Shown: piece by piece, positions 1 to 11,957 of the stretch
Layout: every line of letters begins with the position of its first letter
Position numbering within the stretch: position 1 is the stretch's first letter
Assembly (NCBI RefSeq): GCF_048771995.1
Contig: NC_133027.1
Coordinates: 103,290,501-103,354,500, forward strand
Direction of reading: 5' to 3'
DNA from: Taeniopygia guttata
Taxonomy: Eukaryota; Chordata; Aves; Passeriformes; Estrildidae
Length of the DNA stretch: 64,000 nt
Notes under the pieces: model-generated
Told to the model about the DNA's origin: nothing
Seen by the model: the letters and a program-made list of their open reading frames with translations, nothing else
Database searches by the model: none
Position numbers and translations under genes: made by a program

Positions 1-3000
1 TAATTGCTCTTAATGCTGTTTAAGATTAACCTCAGTGGTTATCAAGGTTTATTGCATCAGCACCAGAGGAAAAGGAATTTGTATGAAGAAATAAAACCAA
101 GAAGCATAGTCAGCCATCTGCTGTTAAGCAAGAAAAAACTGAAAGTAGTCACTTTCAATACTAAAATTAAGCAAGCATACACTTCATTAATGGAAGTGCA
201 CGGCTAGGAAGCCTGTTCGGATTTTGAAATCTTGGCAGATGAGATGTAAAAACTCATTGTAGATGAAAAGAATCATCTCTAAAACAACAAACAAAAAGCA
301 GGGGGAGAACGAATGAATAGAGTTGTTTGAACCTACCTGAATTGGGAGGTTTGCTATTCATATTGCCATGAATAGTAAAACTGTTGAGAATTTCAAAAGT
401 AAGGCTAAAGCACTGAAGCATTAACTCAGCCCCGGAACAAGCTGTGCCGGCAGCAGCGCAGGGCTGAGAAGTGTTCAGCACCTCCAGTGGCAGTAACTGC
501 AGAACATGTGCGTGGTCTAACACAGTAAACAGAGATTGTATCAGAAAGGCCACGATGGAATCACACTCTAAGGCTTGATATTCTTATTCCTACTGTTTCC
601 CCAGCCTTCACAAAGCCAGAGGAAATGACATAGTGCTCTGCATGGCTTTTGGACAGAGGGACAATTTGTACAAAAACTGGGACAAGGAAGGGCAACTTGT
701 TGCATTTTTTTTTTTAATAGTAAAATTGAATTTTCCTATTTGTAAAACATTTCTGAAAACAGATTTGTTCCCCAGAAACTGCAAAGCATCTACCTGGCTG
801 GAGCAATTAGAGGTGCATTTCAGGATGATTGGGAGGGCAGTGAGCTGTCCGGGCAGGAGAGCAGCAAATTCCTAGGGTCAAGGACACTTTCTCCTGCTCT
901 GGGCACCTGACCACTCCTTTTTTGCACACTAGTGACATGTGGGTGAAAGGACCTGAAGCCATTTAGTAGGGTTTTGGTGGTGTTTGTGGTACACTTACAC
1001 TAACTACTAGAAATCCACAATTAACACAATTTCTCAGGCACATTTTTGGTTTCCTCTGGTGCTGCTGCTGACCTTAATTAAAAGTTCACCTAAAATGAAA
1101 AATAATTGAATAAACCAGCAGAGCTTGAAAATTATTAGCCCAACTAATTATTTGGGAGGTTGGAAAAGCAGTTTTACTGTTACTTTAAGACTCCTGGATG
1201 GATTGAATTGTACAGAATTAACTCTGTTGAATGAAGCCATCAGCAGCATTCAAGTACACTGAGTCAGTGAAAATAACTGAAATTTCTGCTGGCAGTGAGG
1301 GGTTCAGTGTCATCTGGAATTAGCCTCTTTAAATTAATTGAATGGTTGAATGTTGGTAAATGGCAACTAATACTGGGAGGGCTTCAGCTGGAAATTAATA
1401 GGGCCATTTCTGACTTGCTGGGAAAGAGTAACTGCTAGCTTTCTGAGATTATAGGATTAAACTGTATCAGTACTTTAAATGTGACTCATGAGCAGGGGCT
1501 TTCTGAAGAGAATTACATAAATTTCCCAAGGTCTTTCTGAATAACAAATTGTTCCAAATAATTTCCCCATCTTGAATAACTACGGGTGAAATCCTGGCCC
1601 CACTGAGGTCAACAGAAAAAGTCCTATTGATTTCACTGGGGTCAGGATTTCACCCTGAGACTCTGGGAAATGTTCAGCCCTTCTGTGGTGGCTGGGTGAG
1701 GAAGAAGTGAGGAAGACTGCAATAGGACCTGATACTTTCCAGCAACAGGCAATGAATTCACTCTGCTCTGCTTTTTGTGTTTGGCTCAGCGATGAACCAG
1801 GTTCTAGTCTCATTTGCATCAGTGTGGATTTACAGTGTATTTTTAGATATCTCCGAGCAAATTCTATCTTATTCTCAAGGCACGTGACCCCAACATTTCT
1901 TGCTGGGTTCCAGAAGTAACGTACAGGGACCTATGCCGTTGTAGGTTGATCTTGTGGAAATTTAGCTTACCCACACTGCTGCCCTGAGGCAGCTGTTTGC
2001 TTACCTGCACTAAGTTAATTACAATTGACTTTCCTGTAATTATTGTGGTTCTAATCCAGAGTAGATAACACATACTGTAATTATCCATACAGCTATTTAA
2101 AAAAACCCCAAAACAACAACAACAAAAATCTCACCAAAGATAGCCGGAAAACCAAGATAGTAAAATCCAATTTAACACAAGTCACTTTATGAACCAGGGA
2201 AGCATTACAATATGTTTTTCTGTGGATTTGCATGTTTGTCCCTTGGACCACACACAAAAGGTGCTCAGTTTTCTTCCAGACCCCTTATCTCACCTCTGCT
2301 GTGTGAGAGATGGGCTGTGACTTGCAGGGATGTGTGCATCAGCAAACCCACTGTGTCTGGATGACTGACTGCTGTTTTTTGCCTCTTTCTCCCTCAGTGG
2401 GGCCACCAGTTTTCACAAAGCACATAGGGCCTCTCTCCCTTCAAAACTGGCTAAAAATAAATAACGAGAATGACTAAAAAGAGAGAAGCAGAGAGCACTG
2501 TTGGATAGGCTCGTTTTCTTCAGAAATCTACTAGAAATGAGGTTTCTCCATGGGTTTACATTTGCATAATTCCCCTAAAGACTCTTCAGTCACACTGTTT
2601 TATGTCAGTAGAAGATCAAGCCATAAATATTTAAGAATTTCAAGACTCTCAGAGAGGGCACATAAGGACAGTTTCAAATTTTACAAGACCAAAGGAATGA
2701 AAAAAACGGTTTCACATTTTTCATGAGTCAATCCCTCCAATTCAGCGTGTGCTGTGGAGCCACAGAGCATGTAGAGACTTCTGCCTGTGTGCCAGCTCTT
2801 ATCATTAATTATTTTTCAGGAGTTAATAGCCAAATCTACAACTGTGTGTAAAATTGAGTGTGATGACTTTGTGACAGTTGTGTGATCCTGTTGTGGTTAG
2901 CAAGTTCCAACTTTTCACATTTGCCACACACCACCAGTTTAAATCTTAACAGTATACATACACACAATTTTTTAAATATTAGATTTCAGAAAGACCTAGA

Positions 3001-3251
3001 AATTGTGTCATGTGCTGATACTATTCTTACTTTTAAATACTAACTTTGACTTAACATAAAGTTGAAGGTTTTTTGAGTGTCCAAATTCTTAATGGCTTGT
3101 CTCTGTTGAGAGATTGGGGTAGACTAGGAATGGGGACTGAAGCAATGTAACTGCAGTATTTTTCACATTATGAAAAATACCTCTAAGAGATATTATTTGC
3201 CTTTCTAAAGCTGTTGAAAGACTATCAATATTATCTCTTTTTATCTTTCAG
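1..3251 (+). other. ATF3 intron upstream of the first coding exon
   Basis: No CpG island, open frame of note, RNA gene or clear repeat was recognised. The sequence is AT-rich and unique-looking. It is taken as the 3' part of ATF3 intron 1 because the first coding exon has a splice acceptor just before its ATG. Confidence 0.7.
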
Positions 3252-3255
3252 CAAA

Positions 3256-3495
3256 ATGATGGTCCAACACTCAGGCCAAGTATCTGCATTAGAAGTCAGC
3301 GCCTCCGCAATTGTTCCCACTTTGTCCCCTGCAGGATCACTGGGGTTTGATGATTTCACAAATTTAACCCCCCTGGTGAAGGAGGAACTGAGGTTTGCCA
3401 TTCAGAACAAGCGTCATTTCCACAGGATGTCTTCCACTTTGGACACGGTGACAGTTTCTGAAAGGCCAGTTGAAACATCAGTGCTGAAAACAGAG
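3256..3495 (+). CDS. ATF3: ATF3 first coding exon (residues 1-80)
   Basis: The acceptor is a pyrimidine-rich tract ending in AG at 3250-3251, so the exon begins at 3252 and translation at 3256. The donor GTAGGA starts at 3496, after the codons for KTE. It encodes the conserved SASAIVP and [17 protein letters not shown] segments. Confidence 0.96.
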
Positions 3496-5643
3496 GTAGG
3501 ACTCTTTAAACAGAGTTTTGATGTGAATGATTAATTCTCTAACAAAGTTTTGCCACAAGACCAGTAATTGTATTAACTGTAGAAAACCCTCTGTACTATA
3601 CTTGTTTCCTCTTAAGCCAGATGCTTGGCTCTCTGTTGAGTGCTTTGGGCAAACCCTGGTATTTCTCATAGTTGGACATTTGATTTTCGATTATGGACAA
3701 TAGATAATGTTTTACAGTGATTAGAGCAAGTGCTAATCTGGCCCAGCAGAACCCATGGGGGTTAAGACATGGACCTCCTATGTCCACACTCCTTTTGCTT
3801 AAAGATTACACTATCCATGAAAAACACTGCTCTTTGAAAGTGGAGAAATAGCTTTGGTTAAGGAAAGAGTTACACCTTGGTCTGAGCTTCCGCAGGAAAC
3901 AGAAGGAAGTGTGACAGCATTCCCTTTTCGGTGCTGCCTTTAATTCTCGCTGCCTCACTCATGACACATCCTCCATTCTGCTCCCTGTGCCCCTCCTCCT
4001 TTTCCTCCCTGGGAAATGGATGAGAGATGGAGGTGTAGAAGCCTGGGGAGACATTCAGTAAGTTTTTTGAGTACCACTGATTTTAAATGAGCCATCATAT
4101 AGATTACATACAACCCCACTCCGGTCGGGTTTTTATTGACAATTCTAATGAAGTTCCTACCCTTCTACTGTATGGCAAACAAGGTCAGAATCACATTTTT
4201 ATGTAACTCAGGATGTGAACACTGACAGCACTCTCCATGTTGATTTTAAAAATCCAGAAGTTATCAAAAGACAGTTCTGTTTACAACATCTTATGGATTG
4301 TGTGTATCTTTCTTTGTGGGGCAGTTTTCTCCTGAAGAGGATGAAAGAAAAAAGAGAAGAAGGGAAAGGAATAAAATTGCTGCGGCAAAGTGCCGAAACA
4401 AAAAGAAGGAAAAAACAGAATGTCTGCAAAAAGTAAGTGACTGGCTAGAACTTAATCTGTCATCCTGCCAGGATCCAAACAGATAGCATAGGGTATTGTC
4501 ATAGTAGGAAATCAGAAAGATGTCCCCCAAAATTCTGTAACCCCTTAAAAACTTTAGTTGTGAAAAATAAATCTGCCATATATTAAATGCAAACCTGGTT
4601 GAAACTGGCACAAATTGAAAGCATGGTAGGAGTGAAAAGAGATTACTGCTTCAGTGATCAATCTTGTCTGTGGGATAATGTTAATTTGAATGTGTACACT
4701 GAACACAAAAAAAAGTAAAATCACGTTTCATAAAATAATCACTGTGGAGAGACTGCAAGCACCTACAAGTAATTTCTGACTTCTTTATGAACAGAGTGGT
4801 GTGGAAGCTCAAATTGTCTGTCCTAGAAGCCCAGTCACATTTTCACCTCCTGTGCTGTCATATAAAACTGTATTTCAGTAGCACCTGTATCTATAGAGAT
4901 ATATACAGGTGTATATATATATATATATACACCTGTATCTATAGAGATATATACAGGTATAGAGACCTGTATATTCCTATATGTAGGGGCAGGGGAAAAA
5001 AGCTATGTTTGTACTTTGCTGGCTTAACATGGGTTTATAGATATGTGACCTAATGCTCCAGGGAGTTAAGAAGCAGCATAGATAATTTTGGGGCCAGTTT
5101 TGACCAAAAAAGCTAAGAATAATTTTGCAGAAGATAGCAATAACGCTTTGGGTATCTGTCACTGTAAGTGAATATAACTTTGAATTTTGCTTTTACTTTT
5201 TTTTCAACTTCCATTATGTTGTCTAGAGGCCAAAGGAGGTAACACTCAATCTGGTTTTCGGGCCATTACTGGTTGGGGAATGTACAGTTTCATCTTTACA
5301 GCACACTGAGTACATGTGATTCCTTTCTCTGCCAGCCATACGCTTTCTCACCCATAAAAGACAACAACTATAAGGAAAAAAAAAAAAACCAGTGACTTAC
5401 TATTTGAATTTCTCAGTGCAAAATTGTGTCTGTCCTTTGTGGTAGGAATCAGAGAAGCTGGAAACGATCAACGCGGAGTTGAAAGCCCAGATCGAGGAGC
5501 TGAAGAACGAGAAGCAGCATTTGATATACATGCTAAACCTGCACAGGCCCACGTGTATAGTCCGTGCACAGAACGGAAGGACACCTGAAGATGAAAGAAA
5601 TCTTTTTATTCAACAGATCAAAGAAGGCACATTACAAGGTTAA
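3256..5643 (+). CDS. ATF3: ATF3, cyclic AMP-dependent transcription factor ATF-3 (3 coding exons, 181 aa)
   Basis: Stress-induced bZIP transcription factor that binds CRE/AP-1 type sites in the nucleus as a homodimer or with JUN-family partners. The coding exons are 3256-3495, 4325-4432 and 5446-5643. All junctions are phase 0 with GT/AG introns, and the product is 181 aa, the same length as human ATF3. Residues 1-80 are the N-terminal regulatory part, opening [11 protein letters not shown]. Residues 84-110 form the basic region, with the N96-to-R104 DNA-contact signature. Leucines 114, 121, 128, 135 and 142 form the zipper, and the C-terminus ends GTLQG. The first of two adjacent ATGs is used; it has A at -3 and lies 4 nt inside the exon. 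The 5' non-coding exon and promoter are not in the window. Identification rests on near-identity to remembered vertebrate ATF3 sequences. Confidence 0.97.
3496..4324 (+). other. ATF3 intron between coding exons 1 and 2
   Basis: An 829-bp GT/AG intron. No repeat or further exon was recognised. Confidence 0.85.
4325..4432 (+). CDS. ATF3: ATF3 basic-region exon (residues 81-116)
   Basis: A 108-bp phase 0 exon between the acceptor GGCAG and the donor GTAAGT. It encodes [17 protein letters not shown] and the rest of the DNA-binding region, ending at CLQK with the first zipper leucine (L114). Confidence 0.97.
4433..5445 (+). other. ATF3 intron between coding exons 2 and 3
   Basis: A 1,013-bp GT/AG intron. 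It holds the TA-rich palindromic repeat at 4882-4958, listed separately. Read-through of its donor stays open for 17 codons and stops at 4486. Confidence 0.85.
4882..4958. repeat. Duplicated near-palindrome around a (TA)n core
   Basis: Two identical 29-bp copies, 4882-4910 and 4930-4958, each open with CACCTGTATC and close with ATACAGGT. Each copy is itself nearly self-complementary. A TA tract (about 4911-4929) separates them. The whole block could fold into a hairpin or cruciform inside the ATF3 intron. Confidence 0.85.
5446..5643 (+). CDS. ATF3: ATF3 terminal coding exon (residues 117-181 and stop)
   Basis: It starts after the acceptor GTGGTAG and ends with TAA at 5641-5643. It carries the leucine zipper from ESEKLE onward and the highly conserved tail with [20 protein letters not shown]. 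Confidence 0.97.
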   Translation, partial: ESEKLETINAELKAQIEELKNEKQHLIYMLNLHRPTCIVRAQNGRTPEDERNLFIQQIKEGTLQG

Positions 5644-8400
5644 ATGATACGGCAAACATGGAAATATTTAAAATGTTTTTGACAGCTACCAGAGTCCATG
5701 GGGGAGTCTGACATAATGTGTAGGATTCTATTAGTCAAGAGCCTTTAGGAAGGGCAGATTGCTTTCGTAAGTGGAAAGAATCATTTTGGCTTGACAGCGA
5801 TTCTTGCCCTTGGAAGATCTGGTCTCAATCAAATTGAAGAGCCTTCTGCCTGCAATGTAGGGTTTGCACCTGTCATACTTGCTGTTCCTAGGAGCTACAG
5901 ACAACAGCTTCTGAAGTTTTAGCTCTCTGCTAGTATCCAGTAACTGCACTCACGGGGTTTGTGCTAGAACACTATGACTTCCAGCGATGCACGTGGTACA
6001 GACAGCTGTGCTGGATGGACACTACTCTTCCTTGTTGCTGGTAGGGAAAGAAGACTGAGCATTTTTGAATTTCCAGGAGGATGGTTTCTGGCAGAATGTA
6101 CTGATGTGTAATGTTGCATTCTAACCTAACACACACACACAGAGAAAAACCCCCTGTGGTTCCAACCAAGCTTTGTCATTTTTTTCACAACACTCGTGGG
6201 TTTTTTCTGTGACTCATCTCAGTAGTGACTGAATTTGAAGGGTCTAGTAAGTGTGACAAAGAAATGTTTCTTGCAAAACATCTAGGTAGCCTAGCTTGTA
6301 TTTTATGAGCTATCACCCCAGATACTAGCCCTTGGGGATTACAATTTTTCCTTGAACTGCTGAAGAGTTCCATCTTCAGCATGGAACTCATTGTACCATC
6401 ATTTACTGACTTGGTGACTTGAACCCACTGAATTGGAAAGAGGAAGCTAACTGTGCAGGGGTATTGATAGAGATTTTGCTCAAGTAAAGAACTGCAGGAG
6501 TGAATCCCAGACTCCTGAACCTTGAAACAAATAAATATTTTTTTTAAATTCATCTAGGATCTGATATTTCAAGCCTTAATTCATGCTATTACCCCTCAGT
6601 CACAGAAGAGGTTTCATGGATTTCAGTGGGTCTGCTCATGCAGATAGCTCTTACAGGCATAAGAGCTTGGCAAAGATTTTTCCATCCTAGTCAGGATTAC
6701 TTCCTTTTGCAAGGTGACTCAGAGGGAAAAATTACGATAGTAGCTACTTTTGTTTTACATTTGAGTGGCAACTACAGTTGTTCAGAAGTGTTACTTAGAA
6801 TCTAAAGGAGGCAAGAGTTTTTATGTAGTGAATAATTGTTTAACTTTTTGTTAAATACTAACCTTGGATGATATTGAACTGGTAGAAGAGCTGCTGGACA
6901 AAACAGTTGGAGCTATGAGTGTTGAAATTCTGATGTTTCTGTGAAATTCTCAGATGGTTTATTTCTATAAAATATATCCTTACAATTTTTTTTTTGGTAA
7001 AAGAAAGTATTATCCTTATTTATCACTAATATCATAATGAGTAGAGCTAATAAATACTGCAAGCAAGATAAAACTGAAAACACAAGTGTTGCGCTGTCTT
7101 TTTACTTTATGTCTTGGTGTTTAATATTATATATTTCTAAACTTCACAGTTGTATTTGAGACACCACTATTAAAAACACTTATCCTTCATATTTTTTGAA
7201 GATGAGGCACTGAGTGTTTTGAATGATTGGGTGCAGACATTGTACCTTCCAAGATTCTGTACCTCCATCAGTGGTGTCTGACTGTTCAATGTCACAATTT
7301 AAATAAAGCAGAATACAAGTGGAGCTTACAGTGCATAATATTTTACACCAGTTCTGCAGTGTTGAAATTGTGTGTTTGTTCTAAAGGCTAAACTTGAAGA
7401 TACCTCAGCCATGAGCTTCTTACCCTGCAAGTCTCGCATGAGTCCATCACATATTGTACCTGGTCCTCATATGATTGTTATATTCTGCAACAGAAGTACT
7501 TAGTACCATTTCCTAAGCTCTGGATATATTGTAATGTCCTATATCATGTGTTAAAGGTATGTACTTCATGTATCTGAAAAGTGAATGTATTACGAAGATG
7601 ACATTCTAGGTCCAATTCTGTCTTAAGAATCTGTGATCTTTCTATATATTGGAAGGAGGTTCTATTGACTTCAGTGAGAGTTTCTTTCATGTCCTGTAAG
7701 CAGAGTTTGGAGCCTCTGTGGCAACTTCTCTGATTTAAAGGGCAAGTTCTACATGTAATTGGGCCAGCTGTTTACCAAACAACAGATATACATGGAGTAT
7801 GTACAATAAACTTGTCAAACAATGTTAATTATTTGACTTCTGTAATGTGGAAATACAAAACCAAGGCATCGCCCCGGTATCATACACCTTGGCTTTGCTT
7901 TTTGCCTCTCAAATACCAGCAGACAGGGCTGTTTGTCTCATAATTGGTTATAAAGTGTTACCACAGAGACTGTAATGACAGAACTCATGTGTCTCCCTTA
8001 GGGAATTTGTATGGTTGCTTTTAACCATATCACTGGTGACGCAGGCGTCATGCTTTTGTTGCTTGATCTTATTTACTCAGCATGCCAAATGCTAATATGG
8101 TACCACTACTATTGTCAGAAGATGATCTATTTTTATTTCTTTACATATGCAGTCATAGCTGCTCTGTATTGCTTTTGTATGCGTGGGTGTGTGCGTGCTC
8201 CTGCACGCTGCTCTGGAAATGATGGTACTCAAGGTCACTTGACTGTGCCCAGGAAAAGAGTGTTTAAACAGCTACACAGTATGTTGCATGAGTTTTCTCA
8301 AAGTATACTTTATTCAGGACAACCCTTATAATGCATTAAAAAGCAGTTTGTTTTCTATTCTGAAGTTTGTTTTGATACTTTAATAAAAAAGACTTAATAT
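5644..8400 (+). other. ATF3: ATF3 3' UTR with alternative poly(A) signals
   Basis: AT-rich sequence follows the stop codon. AATAAA hexamers lie at 7049-7054, 7302-7307, 7805-7810 and 8382-8387. The 7302 site would give a UTR of about 1.7 kb, near the mammalian size, with a GT-rich stretch at about 7365-7383 downstream. The most distal signal would extend it to about 8.4 kb. Which site is used cannot be decided from sequence alone, so the right edge is the outermost plausible limit. Confidence 0.55.
6129..6143. repeat. Short (AC)n microsatellite
   Basis: About seven AC dinucleotides in the ATF3 3' UTR region. Confidence 0.8.
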
Positions 8401-10712
8401 ATATTTATTCACGTGTCATTTAATTCTTTCTACATGTCAAGGTCCAAAAGCAATTTCATTCTCTTGAAACAACACTGAGATATTAAAACACAAACACTCT
8501 TTACAGGTTTTCAACAATGAGCATCTCATAAAATGAAAACTGGTACTGTTCACTGCTTGTAAAGGTATAAACAAAATTTTGTTATTGCAAGGTTGATTGA
8601 GAATTCCAGGCTAACTTCTTATTTGTGGCCTAGAGGTTGGATTAAAGGACTGGAAAATAGAACTCCTGAACCTTTCCCAACTTTGCAACCAACCAGCCAG
8701 CTGATAGTTATTTCAACTTTCTGATTCCCTAATGAGTTTCATGCTTTTGCTACTCTGAAGCCTTAATATTTCTAGATTGCTTTCTATAATTACACGGAAG
8801 ACAATAAGGAAGTATGGCATGATTAGGGCTTTGGCTTTTTCTCTGTGTCTGTGTATTGGTGTGTCTGGGGAGAAACATGATGAACAAAATGTTCCCTCCT
8901 GCTTTTCCAAAACTGAGTATCTACACACCCAGACAGAAGTCCCTGTGTTTTGACAGCCGGTGATGTGGACAAAAACTTTTGGCTTCAATCCATTGCAAGC
9001 AGTCATCGCTTGTAACACAGAGGCCAGATAGAAGGCCAGGAACTCCAGGGATCAGGAAATCCATTGCTCTGTTGCAAAATCCAGTTAAAAATATCATCTG
9101 GAAGGAAGATCTAGGCTACTCTGAGCTTGGCAGTGTTGAATGTTTACTTTCCTTATTGGTCCATCCATTTACAGTTGAGCAGTCCCCATAAGTATATTCA
9201 CCCTTTCATGCATTCTCCTGTAGCTGCTACCAAACTGCTTTTGCATACTCAGTTCAACACTAAATTGGCTAACTTAAAAATTATCTGCCTGGCCTGGTTT
9301 AGAAAACCTTACCAATAAAATCAGGGCTATGATTTCATGAACTGGTACTTTAGAATTTTTTTTTTTTAATTGTATGAGTTGAAAGCATGAAACCACCATT
9401 GGTCTCTGACATATTCCTAATAGCATAGTTGGTATTCTTTGAGCAATTATATGCCACACCTTCCCCTCAGGTCTTGTTCTAGATGCTAAATCTCTCTTTA
9501 CAGGCCCATGTAGACCTCAAAGCATGCTGGGCTTTACACTGTACTTTGACAAGGAGCATTCTCTATTTCTTTTCTAGCTCTTTCCCGGATATAAATGAAT
9601 AAATAGCAATACTAAAGGTGGGTAGAGACAATGATTTATACAAGGCTGGAAATGTTTAATGAAACTGAATGGCAACAAAATTACATTTACAATAACTTTT
9701 CTACCTGGGTCCATTAGAATTTAAAGTTCTTGATTAAAGGGATAGCTTTGCTAAAGAATCTGGATGCTTTATGAGTAATGAAAATAAAAGCGTACAACTG
9801 TTTGTCACTAGCAAAAGAGTTTTGAAAATAAAATGTATTTCATCTTAGGAAATTCTCAAATCCAGGATGATGACTGTATCTCACATCTATTTTTCCTTGG
9901 TGGTTTTGGTTTCTCTGCCTACTCCCCTCCAGCACAGTTCTGGTCTAGGTGCGAGTCTCACTCAGGCTGGCCATTGCCAAGTTTCCATGTTTGCCCAGTG
10001 CCCCCAGCTGGAGACCTTGAGAATCATCCCGGGATTAAATGTGCAATAATATTAATTAACATAATTACTTTCTAACGGTCTTTATCAGTTTGTAATTACA
10101 GCAATAGAATATTTTCATTTCTATAATAGATGCCATTCCTTTTTAAGTGTATTTAAGATAATGAGTGACAATAACTTTTAAGAATCCCATTGTTTAAAAT
10201 TCATTTCCTTAATGGACACTCTGAGTCAGAACTGCTGACTCTAGGGATAAAAATAGTTATTTGCTAATTTTCAGTGTTGTTAGGTCTTCAAAACCATCAC
10301 AGTTAAAAAGAGAATACACTGGAATCTATTCTTAATACAGCATCAGTTCTGGCTGCAAATATTTACTATTGCTGACAGTGATCCATTAACCAAAAAAAAC
10401 CCAACCTAATGATTTTCAGACCCCAATGTAAATGTACTAGAGCTGACACTCAGAAAAAATTATTAGATCTATGAAATTGATAAATAGAAAATGGAAACAA
10501 ACTGAGAGAGTTAAAGCTGGAACACTTCTCCTCCTTTGAGAATTTAGCATCTTTATATTTGTATACTCCTCCAAAAGAATTGGTGCACAAGCATGCCCAC
10601 TGGGTGGGAATGCCCACGCAGCAAAGAGCAGTGAGGAACAAAAATCCTTTCGATCAGCCAGCTCGGGGCTGGGAACATGTTGAAGACCACCCTAGGTTGT
10701 GGGGTGGCTTCG
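8401..10712. other. Intergenic, nothing recognised
   Basis: AT-rich sequence downstream of ATF3. Open frames are short and lack family resemblance, codon bias or splice context. No repeat was recognised. Confidence 0.5.
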
Positions 10713-11290
10713 TGTGGTGGAAAAACTTCTCCTCTAACCTATGCTTCTAAAGAAAGTCTCAGCAGTCTCTTATTGTTCGGTCTCATGGCTGTTTATTGCA
10801 AGTTATCTAAAAGATTGTCTTTTTGGGCTGCTGTGGTTTGCTCAGCAGTTCAGGCAGAGGCACACACACCCCCTGACACCCTCTCTGCTGTCCTCTTCTC
10901 CTCTCTTCTCGCTTAGGGTTGGTGCTATCTTTTATATGGTACATTACGTGTTAGATGTTTACAGTTTTTCTCTAATATCTACTACCTATATTAAATGGTG
11001 CTTTTCTACTTTAAACTAATCTGTGAATGCCAACATCACCAAAAACATGGAGGTAAGGAAGAATAGAGAGGGGTGACAGGATAGGCCCAGATCACTCCAT
11101 CTTAAAACTTCTGACCCCCATGTACAAAATAGAAACTCCCCTGTACAGGTGTTAAAACCTCCCTGTACAACACTAAAAAATTATTCCCTCTACTTTGTAA
11201 CTACTTCTACTATAATATCTAAACTTTTGTGACTTCTTGTTCTTCCTGCAAAGTTGGTAAATCATTCCATGGCTCAAACTCAAAATTACA
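10713..11290 (-). mobile_element. Solo LTR of an avian endogenous retrovirus (minus orientation)
   Basis: On the plus strand the segment starts TGTGG and ends TTACA, giving TG...CA ends. Read on the minus strand, a TATA box (TATAAAA, 10930-10936) is followed about 130 bp later by an AATAAA signal (10792-10797), the spacing of an R region. U3 is about 10940-11290 and U5 about 10713-10780. No gag, pol or env sequence adjoins it, so it is read as a solo LTR fossil. The R/U5 text resembles passerine ERV LTRs as remembered, possibly ERVK-like, but the class is not resolved. No clear target-site duplication was found, so the edges are approximate. Confidence 0.6.
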
Positions 11291-11749
11291 GCTGTTTCCA
11301 GCTGCTTGCCAGGGTCTCAAATGCTTCTGACCGGGGTCTGGAACCTCCAAGAATGTCTGAGGGACATTTTGAGTTCCCACAGGAACATCCCAGTGATGCC
11401 AGCAGGAATCCCAGCTCAGGCTGGTGGATGCCAGGGGGGGATGAGCTCTCCGTGCAGCGGAGCTCAGGCTGCTGCTGCCATCTGAGGAGGCTCATGCAGA
11501 GCCAGCTGGGCTCTGGTTCTGCTGCCCAGGTTAGCACAGCACGGAGCTGCCCCGTTCCAGCTGAGCAGCCCCAGCAGCTCTCTCCAAGAACCAACCCAGC
11601 CCAGCTCTCTTCCTACAGCTCTGATCAAAAGCAGCTGTCCAAGGAAGAATAAGAACAGGGCGAGTATGCTTCCCCTGGGTGCTTTCCCACACCAACTATT
11701 TTCAGCTGGTGAGTCACACAAGCTTTCCATGAATTCTTTAGGTAGTACC
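11291..11749. other. Intergenic, moderately GC-rich, unassigned
   Basis: Sequence between the solo LTR and the ancient CR1. It contains a 132-codon plus-strand open frame (11254-11652) that starts inside the LTR and has a low-complexity Ser/Gln/Pro-rich translation. I see no real gene in it. Confidence 0.4.
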
Positions 11750-11926
11750 CTTCCACAGATCTTTCTGTAAAATGTTTTGACCAGTTTCTCATCCACAGTA
11801 CCAGCATCTGCAGTAACTTCTGGCAGCAAGTTCCATAGGGCTATCACCACTTAGAAGAAATAAACTTCTTGTTTGACCCTGTTCCCAGTAACTCTGCTTG
11901 TCCTAGGCTAAGCAGTCTTATTTTTC

Positions 11927-11957
<31 letters not shown>

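Noticed and set aside
1-3250. Possible ATF3 first exon or promoter
   Set aside because: No CpG island or promoter-like sequence; the mammalian first exons lie far upstream of the first coding exon, so this is treated as intron.
11254-11652. 132-codon plus-strand open frame
   Set aside because: It begins inside the solo LTR and continues in low-complexity Ser/Gln/Pro sequence; not a credible gene.
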